A DNA stretch of 7,373 nt from an uncultured Eubacteriales bacterium (GTDB lineage Bacteria; Bacillota; Clostridia; Oscillospirales; Acutalibacteraceae). The stretch covers positions 1 through 7,373 of the forward strand of contig CAKVDR010000026.1 in the NCBI GenBank assembly GCA_934726435.1, given 5' to 3'. The position numbers and the translations under genes were made by a program. Each line of letters opens with the position of its first letter. The stretch's first letter is position 1. This document shows positions 1 to 4,684 of the stretch, in pieces. The notes beneath the pieces were generated by a model. That model searched no databases, had not been told where the DNA came from, and was given only the letters and a program-made list of their open reading frames with translations.

Positions 1-269
1 TCGTAATAACCTTTTGAAGCCAAAGTTTTAAAGTTTTCAACTGTTTTTGGAGCAGCTTCAGGGAAAAATCTCATTTTCATTTCGCCGAGATTTGTTTTAA
101 TTGTTGCGATTTCTTCTCCATTTGCGGGTTTTTCGAGTTGATATCCTACTTTTAAATCATCTGTTTTTGAAGATTCCATTTGTTTTTTCCCGTTTGTCAC
201 TAAAAAATAAACTGAAATTGCTAGAATAAGTGCTGTGAGTGACAAAATTACGATTGTTGATTTTTTCAT
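1..269 (-). CDS. Cyclophilin-type peptidyl-prolyl isomerase, membrane-anchored or exported (partial)
   Basis: The minus-strand frame starts with ATG at 269-267 and runs off the left edge after 89 full codons. Residues 5-24 form one hydrophobic segment after MKK, so the protein is a signal-anchor or exported protein; no lipobox cysteine is visible. After a short linker, residues 54-89 read as the first strand and helix of a cyclophilin fold (ATIKTNLGEMK, then FPEAAPKTVENF, then ASKGYY), matching the family pattern of a strand with a G-E motif followed by APKTVENF and GYYDG. Cyclophilins catalyse cis-trans isomerisation of prolyl bonds; an exported one would help fold secreted proteins. The catalytic Arg and the FHRVI segment lie beyond the edge, so activity cannot be judged. 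A GAAAGGA ribosome binding site (283-277) sits 7 bases before the ATG. The gene is divergent from the next one. The family is clear; substrates are unknown. Confidence 0.88.
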   Translation of the reverse strand, partial: MKKSTIVILSLTALILAISVYFLVTNGKKQMESSKTDDLKVGYQLEKPANGEEIATIKTNLGEMKMRFFPEAAPKTVENFKTLASKGYY

Positions 270-307
270 TTTGTTTTCCTTTCTTTGTTTAGTATTTTCT
301 AATTCAA

Positions 308-336
308 ATTATACATTAAATTCGTTTTTAGCACAA
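308..336 (-). promoter_or_regulatory. Candidate sigma-A promoter for the cyclophilin gene
   Basis: Read on the minus strand, a perfect TATAAT -10 box lies at 313-308. A weaker TTGTGC -35 box (3 of 6 consensus bases) lies at 336-331 with a 17-bp spacer. The predicted start near 301 leaves a leader of about 30 bases before the ATG. The -10 box is the convincing part. Confidence 0.55.
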
Positions 337-360
337 TAAAATATTTTGAACTATATTTGA

Positions 361-394
361 GCTTGCCGGCAAACTTAATTTTTTTATTAAGTTT
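361..394. repeat. Palindrome TTGCCGGCAA abutting a 9-bp inverted repeat in the divergent spacer
   Basis: A perfect 10-bp palindrome TTGCCGGCAA (363-372) overlaps by two bases a perfect inverted repeat: AAACTTAAT (371-379), six T, ATTAAGTTT (386-394). It lies between two divergent genes and neither side carries a U-tract suited to termination. It is upstream of the promoter assigned to the minus-strand gene and just upstream of the weak promoter for the plus-strand gene. That position suits an operator or a DNA structure shared by both genes, but no known regulator site is recognised. Confidence 0.4.
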
Positions 395-404
395 AATACT
401 AATT

Positions 405-433
405 TTGGCTAAACTGCCGTATTTTAATTTAAT
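405..433 (+). promoter_or_regulatory. Weak candidate promoter for the secreted-protein gene
   Basis: TTGGCT (405-410, 4 of 6) and TTTAAT (428-433, 5 of 6) are separated by 17 bp. An alternative is TTGAAA (456-461, 5 of 6) with TAGAGT (479-484, 4 of 6), also at 17 bp. Neither is strong and an alternative sigma factor is possible, so the real start is uncertain. Confidence 0.3.
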
Positions 434-503
434 TATATAAACTTATTTTGTTTCGTTGAAAGGTGGTTAATTTTGTAGTAGAGTCAAATAGTATGGAAAT
501 GAA

Positions 504-510
504 GGGAGGG
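504..510 (+). promoter_or_regulatory. Ribosome binding site fixing a TTG start
   Basis: GGGAGGG lies 7 bases before the TTG at 518-520. The nearby ATG at 513 is followed at once by an in-frame stop (ATG TTT TGA), so TTG is the only sensible start, and it opens directly into a signal peptide. Confidence 0.7.
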
Positions 511-517
511 TGATGTT

Positions 518-1096
518 TTGAAGAGAATTTTAGCAGGTATTTGCGCGCTAATGTTTGCTTTTAATTCGGGTGTTTTTGCGTTAACGGGCTATGTTAGCGT
601 TGTGAAAAAAATTAAAGAGTCCAAAGAATTTAAAGAGCACAAGAAACATTGTTTTAAGCATATAAAAAAACGAAAAATTGTTATTGATTATAAATACGAA
701 ACCATGGATGATGGAACGGCCGTGATGAAAAGTCCTTCTGGTGAAGTGCTTTTTAAATTTAAAGATAAAGTTATTTTCGACCCTACCTGTAATAAAATTG
801 CAGATTATAGTGAACTGTGTATTTACAGTAAAGTGAACACTTCTAATATAACAATGATTATGATTAATCCTAACGGGGAAATTTTCGAAACCCGTAATTT
901 TGATAACAAATATGAAAGTTTTAAAAAGGGCAGAATTTCCGAAGGTTCAACTGCTCAATTAAGTGCAATTTATAAGAAAAAATCTAAAATTTGTCAGTTT
1001 GACAAGTGTATTCCAAAAGCAATTGCTATATTTATTTCTTTTTTCGAAGATTTAAACCTTGTTAATACCAACGATTCTGGCAATGTTGACTTTTAA
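518..1096 (+). CDS. Secreted lysine-rich protein of unknown function
   Basis: I do not recognise a family. The 192-residue product begins with a clear signal peptide: positive start (MKR), hydrophobic core at about residues 4-20, and a VFA cleavage motif ending at 21, so it should be exported. The mature start (about 29-54) is strongly basic, with many Lys and some His, which could favour binding to anionic wall polymers or membranes (inference). The mature part has five cysteines (45, 91, 101, 159, 164), the last two in a CxxxxC spacing. Two segments, DDGTAVMKSPSGEVLFKF (64-81) and INPNGEIFETRNFD (116-129), look like related beta-hairpin units built on a P-x-G-E turn. There is no TM segment after the signal and no sorting motif at the C-terminus. 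No terminator follows, so transcription may continue into the next gene, which also has its own promoter. The start is TTG. Coding status rests on frame length, signal peptide and ribosome binding site. Confidence 0.75.
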   Translation: MKRILAGICALMFAFNSGVFALTGYVSVVKKIKESKEFKEHKKHCFKHIKKRKIVIDYKYETMDDGTAVMKSPSGEVLFKFKDKVIFDPTCNKIADYSELCIYSKVNTSNITMIMINPNGEIFETRNFDNKYESFKKGRISEGSTAQLSAIYKKKSKICQFDKCIPKAIAIFISFFEDLNLVNTNDSGNVDF

Positions 1097-1121
1097 CATA
1101 TTATGAGCTTCTGAATATGAT
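1093..1121 (+). promoter_or_regulatory. Promoter for the cysteine-rich duplicated protein gene
   Basis: TTAACA (1093-1098, 5 of 6) and TATGAT (1116-1121, 5 of 6) are spaced by 17 bp. The -35 box overlaps the stop codon of the preceding gene. The expected start is about 1128, the first base of the hairpin that follows. Confidence 0.55.
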
Positions 1122-1127
1122 GATTAT

Positions 1128-1152
1128 AGAGGCTTGAACAGATAAAGCCTCT
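1128..1152 (+). promoter_or_regulatory. 5'-terminal mRNA hairpin, possible stabiliser
   Basis: AGAGGCTT (1128-1135) pairs perfectly with AAGCCTCT (1145-1152) around a 9-base loop. No U-run follows, so it is not an intrinsic terminator. With the predicted start at about 1128 the transcript would open with this stem. In Bacillus, 5'-terminal stem-loops (for example that of aprE) stabilise mRNA; a similar role here is inference. The ribosome binding site (1175-1182) lies clear of the stem. Confidence 0.5.
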
Positions 1153-1190
1153 GAAAATTAGCTTTAAAATATTTAAGGAGGTCAACATCA

Positions 1191-1547
1191 ATGGAGTATG
1201 AAAAAGGTTATGGCCATCGTCCAGAATTTTGTCCTGCAATTGGGTTTCAAGATGTAATGGTCGGTGTTCCTGTAGAAGTTAAACCTTTCGCAGAGGTTGG
1301 AAAAGTTAAATTAGAGTGTCTTGGCAAACCTATTATTCGCAAAGGCACGACACATTGCGAAGGGAAACATAAAGAAACGTGCAAATTCACTATAAGCCAA
1401 AAAATGAGGATTGAAGTCCCGGTGGCATTTAGTGCAAAAACTGAAGTAGGCCCTGCAATGGTTGATTGCAAATGTCGTGAACACATGGAAGAAATGCACG
1501 AAGAAGAAGGATGTAAAGAGCCTGGATGTATGGGAATGATAGGATAG
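1191..1547 (+). CDS. Cysteine-rich protein made of two ~50-residue repeats, unknown function
   Basis: This 118-residue protein has no signal peptide or membrane segment. Residues 14-43 and 64-93 align without gaps at an offset of 50. C14/C64, Q20/Q70, VPV 26-28/76-78, EVG 35-37/85-87 and C43/C93 all coincide, so the protein is an internal tandem duplication. Eight cysteines (14, 43, 56, 64, 93, 95, 108, 113) suggest disulfide cross-linking or metal binding. The tail (about 96-108) is rich in Glu and His and is followed by a Cys-Gly-Met-rich end. The VPV...EVG...C strands resemble clostridial proteins of the spore-coat-associated DUF3794/SPOCS type, but this is a loose impression and not an assignment. 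A textbook AAGGAGGT site (1175-1182) lies 8 bases before the ATG. The gene is flanked by its own promoter and a terminator, so it can be a single-gene transcript. The strong site, own hairpin and terminator suggest high expression. Confidence 0.8.
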   Translation: MEYEKGYGHRPEFCPAIGFQDVMVGVPVEVKPFAEVGKVKLECLGKPIIRKGTTHCEGKHKETCKFTISQKMRIEVPVAFSAKTEVGPAMVDCKCREHMEEMHEEEGCKEPGCMGMIG

Positions 1548-1610
1548 AGTGATATAAAAATTCTTTAGTTGGTAAATATGATCTATATACATTAAATATA
1601 TTTATAAAGT

Positions 1611-1655
1611 AATCCCCTTTGAGAATTATTTTCAGAGGGGATTTGGTCGTTTTTT
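1611..1655 (+). terminator. Intrinsic terminator after the cysteine-rich gene
   Basis: AATCCCCT (1611-1618) pairs with AGGGGATT (1636-1643), and the stem continues inward to a TTA loop (1626-1628), giving about 15 pairs including two G-U. Six T follow at 1650-1655 after a short gap. It probably ends the transcript of the 1191-1547 gene. Confidence 0.8.
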
Positions 1656-1755
1656 CAAATCTATGTAAAATATATAAAAATTTTAAAATTAATCTTGAAT
1701 TAGTATAAAAAACATAATTTTTAATAGACAAACCCAAAATGTGAAAAATAAAGTA

Positions 1756-1783
1756 TTGCAAAATAATATTAATTGTATATAAT
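1756..1783 (+). promoter_or_regulatory. Promoter for the PucR/CdaR-type regulator
   Basis: TTGCAA (1756-1761, 4 of 6) and a perfect TATAAT (1778-1783) are spaced by 16 bp. The predicted start is near 1790, giving a leader of about 64 bases. A small hairpin TAAAAG-AGGG-CTTTTA (1787-1802) lies at this start. AGAGGT (1843-1848) is the ribosome binding site, 5 bases before the ATG. Confidence 0.6.
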
Positions 1784-1853
1784 TAATAAAAGAGGGCTTT
1801 TAGTATATGCACTTGTAAGCTAAAATATAATTATTTTTAAAGAGAGGTAAGAT

Positions 1854-2939
1854 ATGTCTAACAGATTATTTCAAAACATTATAAGACAAACAGCAGAGGC
1901 CGTTGGCAGAACTATTGGTGTAGTAGATGATTCTTGCGTTATAGTTGCATGCAGCGATTCAACAAGAGTAGGGGAAACTATCACTGATATTAAACCGGAG
2001 TCTTTCTTGTCAACAGACGTTTTCACCACTGACAGCGCAACCTACAAACCTTTTGGTGATCCTTCATGCCCGGAATTTGCAGTTTTCGTTTCGGGAACTG
2101 ATGAAACTTGCAAAAAAGATGTTGTTGTTCTTTCAGTTGCAATGAACAGTGTTAAACAACAATATGATGATAAATATGACAAGGTGAACTTTATTAAAAA
2201 TGTTCTTCTTGATAATATTTTACCAGGTGATGTTTACATTAAAGCAAGAGAACTCAGGTTCAACAACGATGTAAGCAGAGTTTGCATGATTGTTAAGATT
2301 ACTTCTAAAACTGACATTGCGGTTTATGATGTCATTCAGAGCCTTTTCCCGGATAAATCAAAAGACTTTGTTGTGAGCATAAATGAAACTGACATTGCTC
2401 TTGTTAAAGAAATTAGCAAAGATATTGACAATAAAGCTCTTGAAAAACTTGCAGCTTCAATCATCGATACTCTTTCGGGTGAATATTGCGTTCACAGCGT
2501 AATCGGAATCGGAACAGCTGTTCCAAGCATTCGTGATTTAGCTCGTTCATTCAATGAAGCTCAAATTGCTATTGAAGTAGGAAAAGTTTTCGACACTGAA
2601 AAGAGCGTAGTTCCTTATGATAATTTAGGAATAGCAAGACTTGTTTACCAACTTCCTACAACTCTTTGCGAAACTTTCTTAAAAGAAGTTTTCAAAAAAG
2701 GTTCAGTTGAATCTATGGATCGTGAAACCCTCTTCACAATTCAAAAATTCTTTGAAAATAATCTCAACGTTTCTGAAACTTCTCGTAAGCTTTTCGTTCA
2801 CCGTAACACATTAGTTTACAGACTTGAAAAAATCAAGAAGATAACTGGTCTTGACCTTAGAGAATTCGAAGATGCAATAGTTTTCAAAGTAGCTTTGATG
2901 GTAAAAAAATACTTAATGTCAAATCCTGTTAAATTTTAA
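1854..2939 (+). CDS. PucR/CdaR-family transcriptional regulator
   Basis: The 361-residue product has the three-part layout of this family. Residues about 1-100 form a sensor-like N-terminal domain of small hydrophobic strands (IGVVDD, CVIVACSD). Residues about 113-260 match the middle region, a degenerate GGDEF-like fold, including IGIGTAVPSIRDLARS (217-232) and FNEAQIAIEVG (233-243). Residues about 292-350 are the PucR-type C-terminal helix-turn-helix: IQKFFENNLNVSETSRKL, then VHRNTLVYRLEKI (315-327), then TGLDL. Known members such as CdaR, PucR and SugarR-type proteins sense small metabolites and activate catabolic operons. Here the nearest genes are for cell division, so the ligand and targets are unknown. 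It is slightly short for the family. The gene has its own promoter and ends before a region with a promoter and terminator, so it can be regulated apart from ftsEX. Autoregulation or control of ftsEX is an inference. Confidence 0.87.
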   Translation: MSNRLFQNIIRQTAEAVGRTIGVVDDSCVIVACSDSTRVGETITDIKPESFLSTDVFTTDSATYKPFGDPSCPEFAVFVSGTDETCKKDVVVLSVAMNSVKQQYDDKYDKVNFIKNVLLDNILPGDVYIKARELRFNNDVSRVCMIVKITSKTDIAVYDVIQSLFPDKSKDFVVSINETDIALVKEISKDIDNKALEKLAASIIDTLSGEYCVHSVIGIGTAVPSIRDLARSFNEAQIAIEVGKVFDTEKSVVPYDNLGIARLVYQLPTTLCETFLKEVFKKGSVESMDRETLFTIQKFFENNLNVSETSRKLFVHRNTLVYRLEKIKKITGLDLREFEDAIVFKVALMVKKYLMSNPVKF

Positions 2940-2958
2940 AAGTTGCTTTTTGTATGAT

Positions 2959-3020
2959 AATGTTGTAAAATAAATCGGCAAGGCGATACAATAGCTAAAT
3001 TTGCATAGTGTTACAACATT
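2959..3020. repeat. Widely spaced 10-bp inverted repeat upstream of ftsE
   Basis: AATGTTGTAA (2959-2968) is the exact reverse complement of TTACAACATT (3011-3020). Centres are 52 bp apart, about five helical turns. The left arm covers the candidate -35 box and the right arm lies just after the predicted start, as expected for paired operator sites bridged by a looping regulator. Alternatively the arms pair in a read-through RNA. A smaller ATCG/CGAT stem (2974-2987) lies inside. Confidence 0.45.
2963..2992 (+). promoter_or_regulatory. Candidate promoter for the ftsEX operon
   Basis: TTGTAA (2963-2968, 4 of 6) and TACAAT (2987-2992, 5 of 6) are spaced by 18 bp. The predicted start near 2999 would give a leader of about 107 bases that contains the terminator at 3045-3081 before reaching ftsE. 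A weaker pair, TTGCAT (3001-3006) and TAAGAT (3024-3029), is an alternative. Confidence 0.4.
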
Positions 3021-3044
3021 TTCTAAGATAAGCCGAATAGTTGT

Positions 3045-3081
3045 GTGTCGTCTAGTTTTTAGGCGACGCTTTATTTTTTTT
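3045..3081 (+). terminator. Strong intrinsic terminator just before ftsE
   Basis: GTGTCGTCTA (3045-3054) pairs with TAGGCGACGC (3060-3069) around a 5-base loop, 10 pairs with two G-U, followed by TTTA and eight T (3070-3081). It can end the regulator transcript. Because ftsE begins only 24 bases after the T-run and no promoter fits between, transcripts for ftsE must either read through it or start inside it. It may therefore also act as an attenuator. Confidence 0.85.
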
Positions 3082-3091
3082 CAATTGAGTT

Positions 3092-3097
3092 GGTGAT
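3092..3097 (+). promoter_or_regulatory. Offset ribosome binding site of ftsE
   Basis: GGTGAT lies 8 bases before the ATG. It matches only the end of the usual AGGAGGTGAT pairing region and is weaker than the sites of the other genes here, which suggests modest translation initiation at ftsE. Confidence 0.45.
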
Positions 3098-3105
3098 GTG
3101 TAAAG

Positions 3106-3795
3106 ATGATAGAATTTAAAAACGTGATTAAGCTGTATGATTCAAAAAGCAAAGCTCTTGATGGACTCAATTTAGTTATTCCGGACGGACAATTTGTTTT
3201 TGTTGTTGGTTCTTCGGGTTCTGGCAAAAGCACAATGCTTAAGCTTTTGACTAAAGAAATTGAGCCTACTTCAGGCAAAATTATGGTTAACGGAGTAGAT
3301 CTTTCGAGTGTTAGGCCAAGGAATATTCCTTATTACCGCAGGGGTCTTGGAGTAGTTTTCCAAGATTTTAGGCTTCTTGAAAAAATGAGCGTGTTTGATA
3401 ATGTTGCCTTTGCAATGAGAGTTATTGGCGCGAAGCAAAGTGACATAAAAAAGAGAGTAGAATACGTTTTAAATTTGGTTGAGCTTGTGGACAAGTCCTC
3501 GAGGAAAGCTGCCGAACTTTCAGGCGGAGAAAAGCAGCGCGTTGGTCTTGCAAGAGCTCTTGTTAATAATCCGGGAATTTTAATAGCTGATGAACCTACA
3601 GGAAATATAGACCCTCAAATGTCGCTTGAAATAGTTAACTTGCTTAGTAACATTAATAAAACTGGAACAACGGTTATCATGGTTACGCATGATGTTTCAC
3701 TTGTTAAGGTTTTCCCTCATCGTGTTGTGGAAATTTCAGAAGGCAAGGTAGTAAATGATTCGAATCAAGGCGGTGAATTTTTAGGTGAAATTTAA
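3106..3795 (+). CDS. ftsE: Cell division ATP-binding protein FtsE
   Basis: FtsE is the cytoplasmic ABC ATPase of the FtsEX complex, which uses ATP hydrolysis to drive conformational change in FtsX rather than transport, and so controls septal wall hydrolysis. The 229 residues match the usual FtsE length. All ABC motifs are intact: Walker A GSSGSGKS (35-42), Q-loop in VVFQDFRLL (Q86), signature LSGGEKQR (138-145), Walker B ILIADEP with catalytic E163, D-loop NIDP (167-170), and H-loop THD with H195. The VFQDFRLL Q-loop sequence and the LTKEIEPTSGKI segment are typical of FtsE. The ATG start follows a weak GGTGAT site, 24 bases after a terminator. Its end overlaps ftsX by 11 bp, implying coupled translation and matched amounts of both subunits. 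The protein looks fully functional. Confidence 0.97.
   Translation: MIEFKNVIKLYDSKSKALDGLNLVIPDGQFVFVVGSSGSGKSTMLKLLTKEIEPTSGKIMVNGVDLSSVRPRNIPYYRRGLGVVFQDFRLLEKMSVFDNVAFAMRVIGAKQSDIKKRVEYVLNLVELVDKSSRKAAELSGGEKQRVGLARALVNNPGILIADEPTGNIDPQMSLEIVNLLSNINKTGTTVIMVTHDVSLVKVFPHRVVEISEGKVVNDSNQGGEFLGEI
3767..3776 (+). promoter_or_regulatory. Ribosome binding site fixing the GTG start of ftsX
   Basis: AAGGCGGTGA, one base off the ideal AAGGAGGTGA, lies inside the end of ftsE, 8 bases before the GTG at 3785. This spacing supports the GTG start over later ATG codons, and the first residues (MKFNIIKYLI) suit an FtsX N-terminus. Confidence 0.75.
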
Positions 3796-4684
3796 TATAA
3801 TAAAGTATTTAATAAAAGAGGGTTTCAAAAACGTTTTTCACAATAGCATCATGACGTTGGCTTCGGTTTCGGTTATGGTTTGCTGCATGGTTTTAACGGG
3901 AAGTGCATTTTTGATTTCTTCGAACCTTAGTCAGGTTCTTAAGTCTGTTGAAAATAAAAACAGTATAACGGTTTTCCTTGAAAAAGGTGTTTCAAAATCA
4001 AAAACTTCTCAAATTGAAGAAGAAATTAAAAATGTTCCTAACATTATGAAGTGCGAATATTATTCAAGCGATCAAGCTTCTGAAAAATATAAAGAAGTTT
4101 TGGGCGGACTTTATGGAATTCTTCAAAAAGGCGGCAGTTTATTTCCTGAGGCTTTCCACGTTACGATGCAAGATCTTTCTCTTTATAAACAAACGGTTGA
4201 AAAACTTGAAGCAATTGATGGTGTTGATTCCATAAGCGACAGGAGCGAAACGGCTAAAAAGCTTTCTGATTTAAGCAGGCTTGTTTCAAAAGCAGGAATT
4301 TTAACGGTTTTCTCGCTTGGAGTGATTTCTCTTTTCATAGTTATGAATACTATAAGGCTTACGATTTATGATCGCAGGATGGAAATTGCAATAATGAAAT
4401 CGGTTGGTGCAACGAATTCTTTCATAAGAGCGCCTTTCATTATTGAAGGTGTTTTAATAGGTGTTATTGCAGCGCTTATTTCTACAGGGATTCTTAATGT
4501 GGGATATAACAGTTTTGTGAGGGTTTTAGATGGTATTATTAACTTCCACGGTGTTTATTTCAAAAATATTTTACCTAAAGTTTTAGTTAGCTTTTTAGCG
4601 GCAGGTTCGATTTTAGGAATGATTGGAAGTTTGATTTCAATAAGGCGCTATTTGAAAAAGGAGGGAGCAGGTTTTGATAAATAA
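3785..4684 (+). CDS. ftsX: Cell division protein FtsX (permease-like subunit)
   Basis: FtsX is the membrane partner of FtsE. It passes the ATPase cycle to an extracellular wall hydrolase or activator. The 299 residues show the expected four TM segments, at roughly 22-46, 170-191, 215-240 and 262-285. A large extracellular domain (about 47-168) lies between the first two, where partner coiled coils bind in E. coli and Streptococcus. Recognisable family motifs are KEGFKNVFHNSIMTLAS (11-27), ITVFLEKGVS (61-70), the RRMEIAIMKSVGAT loop (197-210) and FIIEGVLIGVIAA (218-230). The GTG start overlaps the end of ftsE by 11 bp, and its own end overlaps the M23 gene by 11 bp, so all three proteins are probably made together. 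The M23 protein next door is the obvious binding partner. Nothing looks truncated. Confidence 0.96.
   Translation: MKFNIIKYLIKEGFKNVFHNSIMTLASVSVMVCCMVLTGSAFLISSNLSQVLKSVENKNSITVFLEKGVSKSKTSQIEEEIKNVPNIMKCEYYSSDQASEKYKEVLGGLYGILQKGGSLFPEAFHVTMQDLSLYKQTVEKLEAIDGVDSISDRSETAKKLSDLSRLVSKAGILTVFSLGVISLFIVMNTIRLTIYDRRMEIAIMKSVGATNSFIRAPFIIEGVLIGVIAALISTGILNVGYNSFVRVLDGIINFHGVYFKNILPKVLVSFLAAGSILGMIGSLISIRRYLKKEGAGFDK
4658..4665 (+). promoter_or_regulatory. Ribosome binding site fixing a TTG start
   Basis: AAGGAGGG lies within the end of ftsX, 8 bases before the TTG at 4674. This ideal site and the signal-peptide-like first residues make TTG the start. Confidence 0.75.

Larger units (their letters stand above)
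1548..1853. other. 306-bp AT-rich spacer: terminator on the left, promoter on the right
   Basis: The spacer holds the terminator of the cysteine-rich gene (1611-1655) and the promoter of the regulator gene (1756-1783). The stretch between them (1656-1755) is very AT-rich with A and T runs; I see no gene, tRNA or repeat there. A minus-strand open frame crosses the terminator and the neighbouring gene and has no ribosome binding site, so it is not counted. Confidence 0.7.

Noticed and set aside
361..394. Hairpin considered as a terminator
   Set aside because: The flanking genes diverge, so no transcript should end here, and no T-run follows the stem in either direction.
1429..1761. Minus-strand open frame of 110 codons
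   Set aside because: It lies opposite the cysteine-rich gene, crosses its terminator and an AT-rich spacer, has no ribosome binding site, and its translation shows only composition-driven Phe, Ile and Leu.
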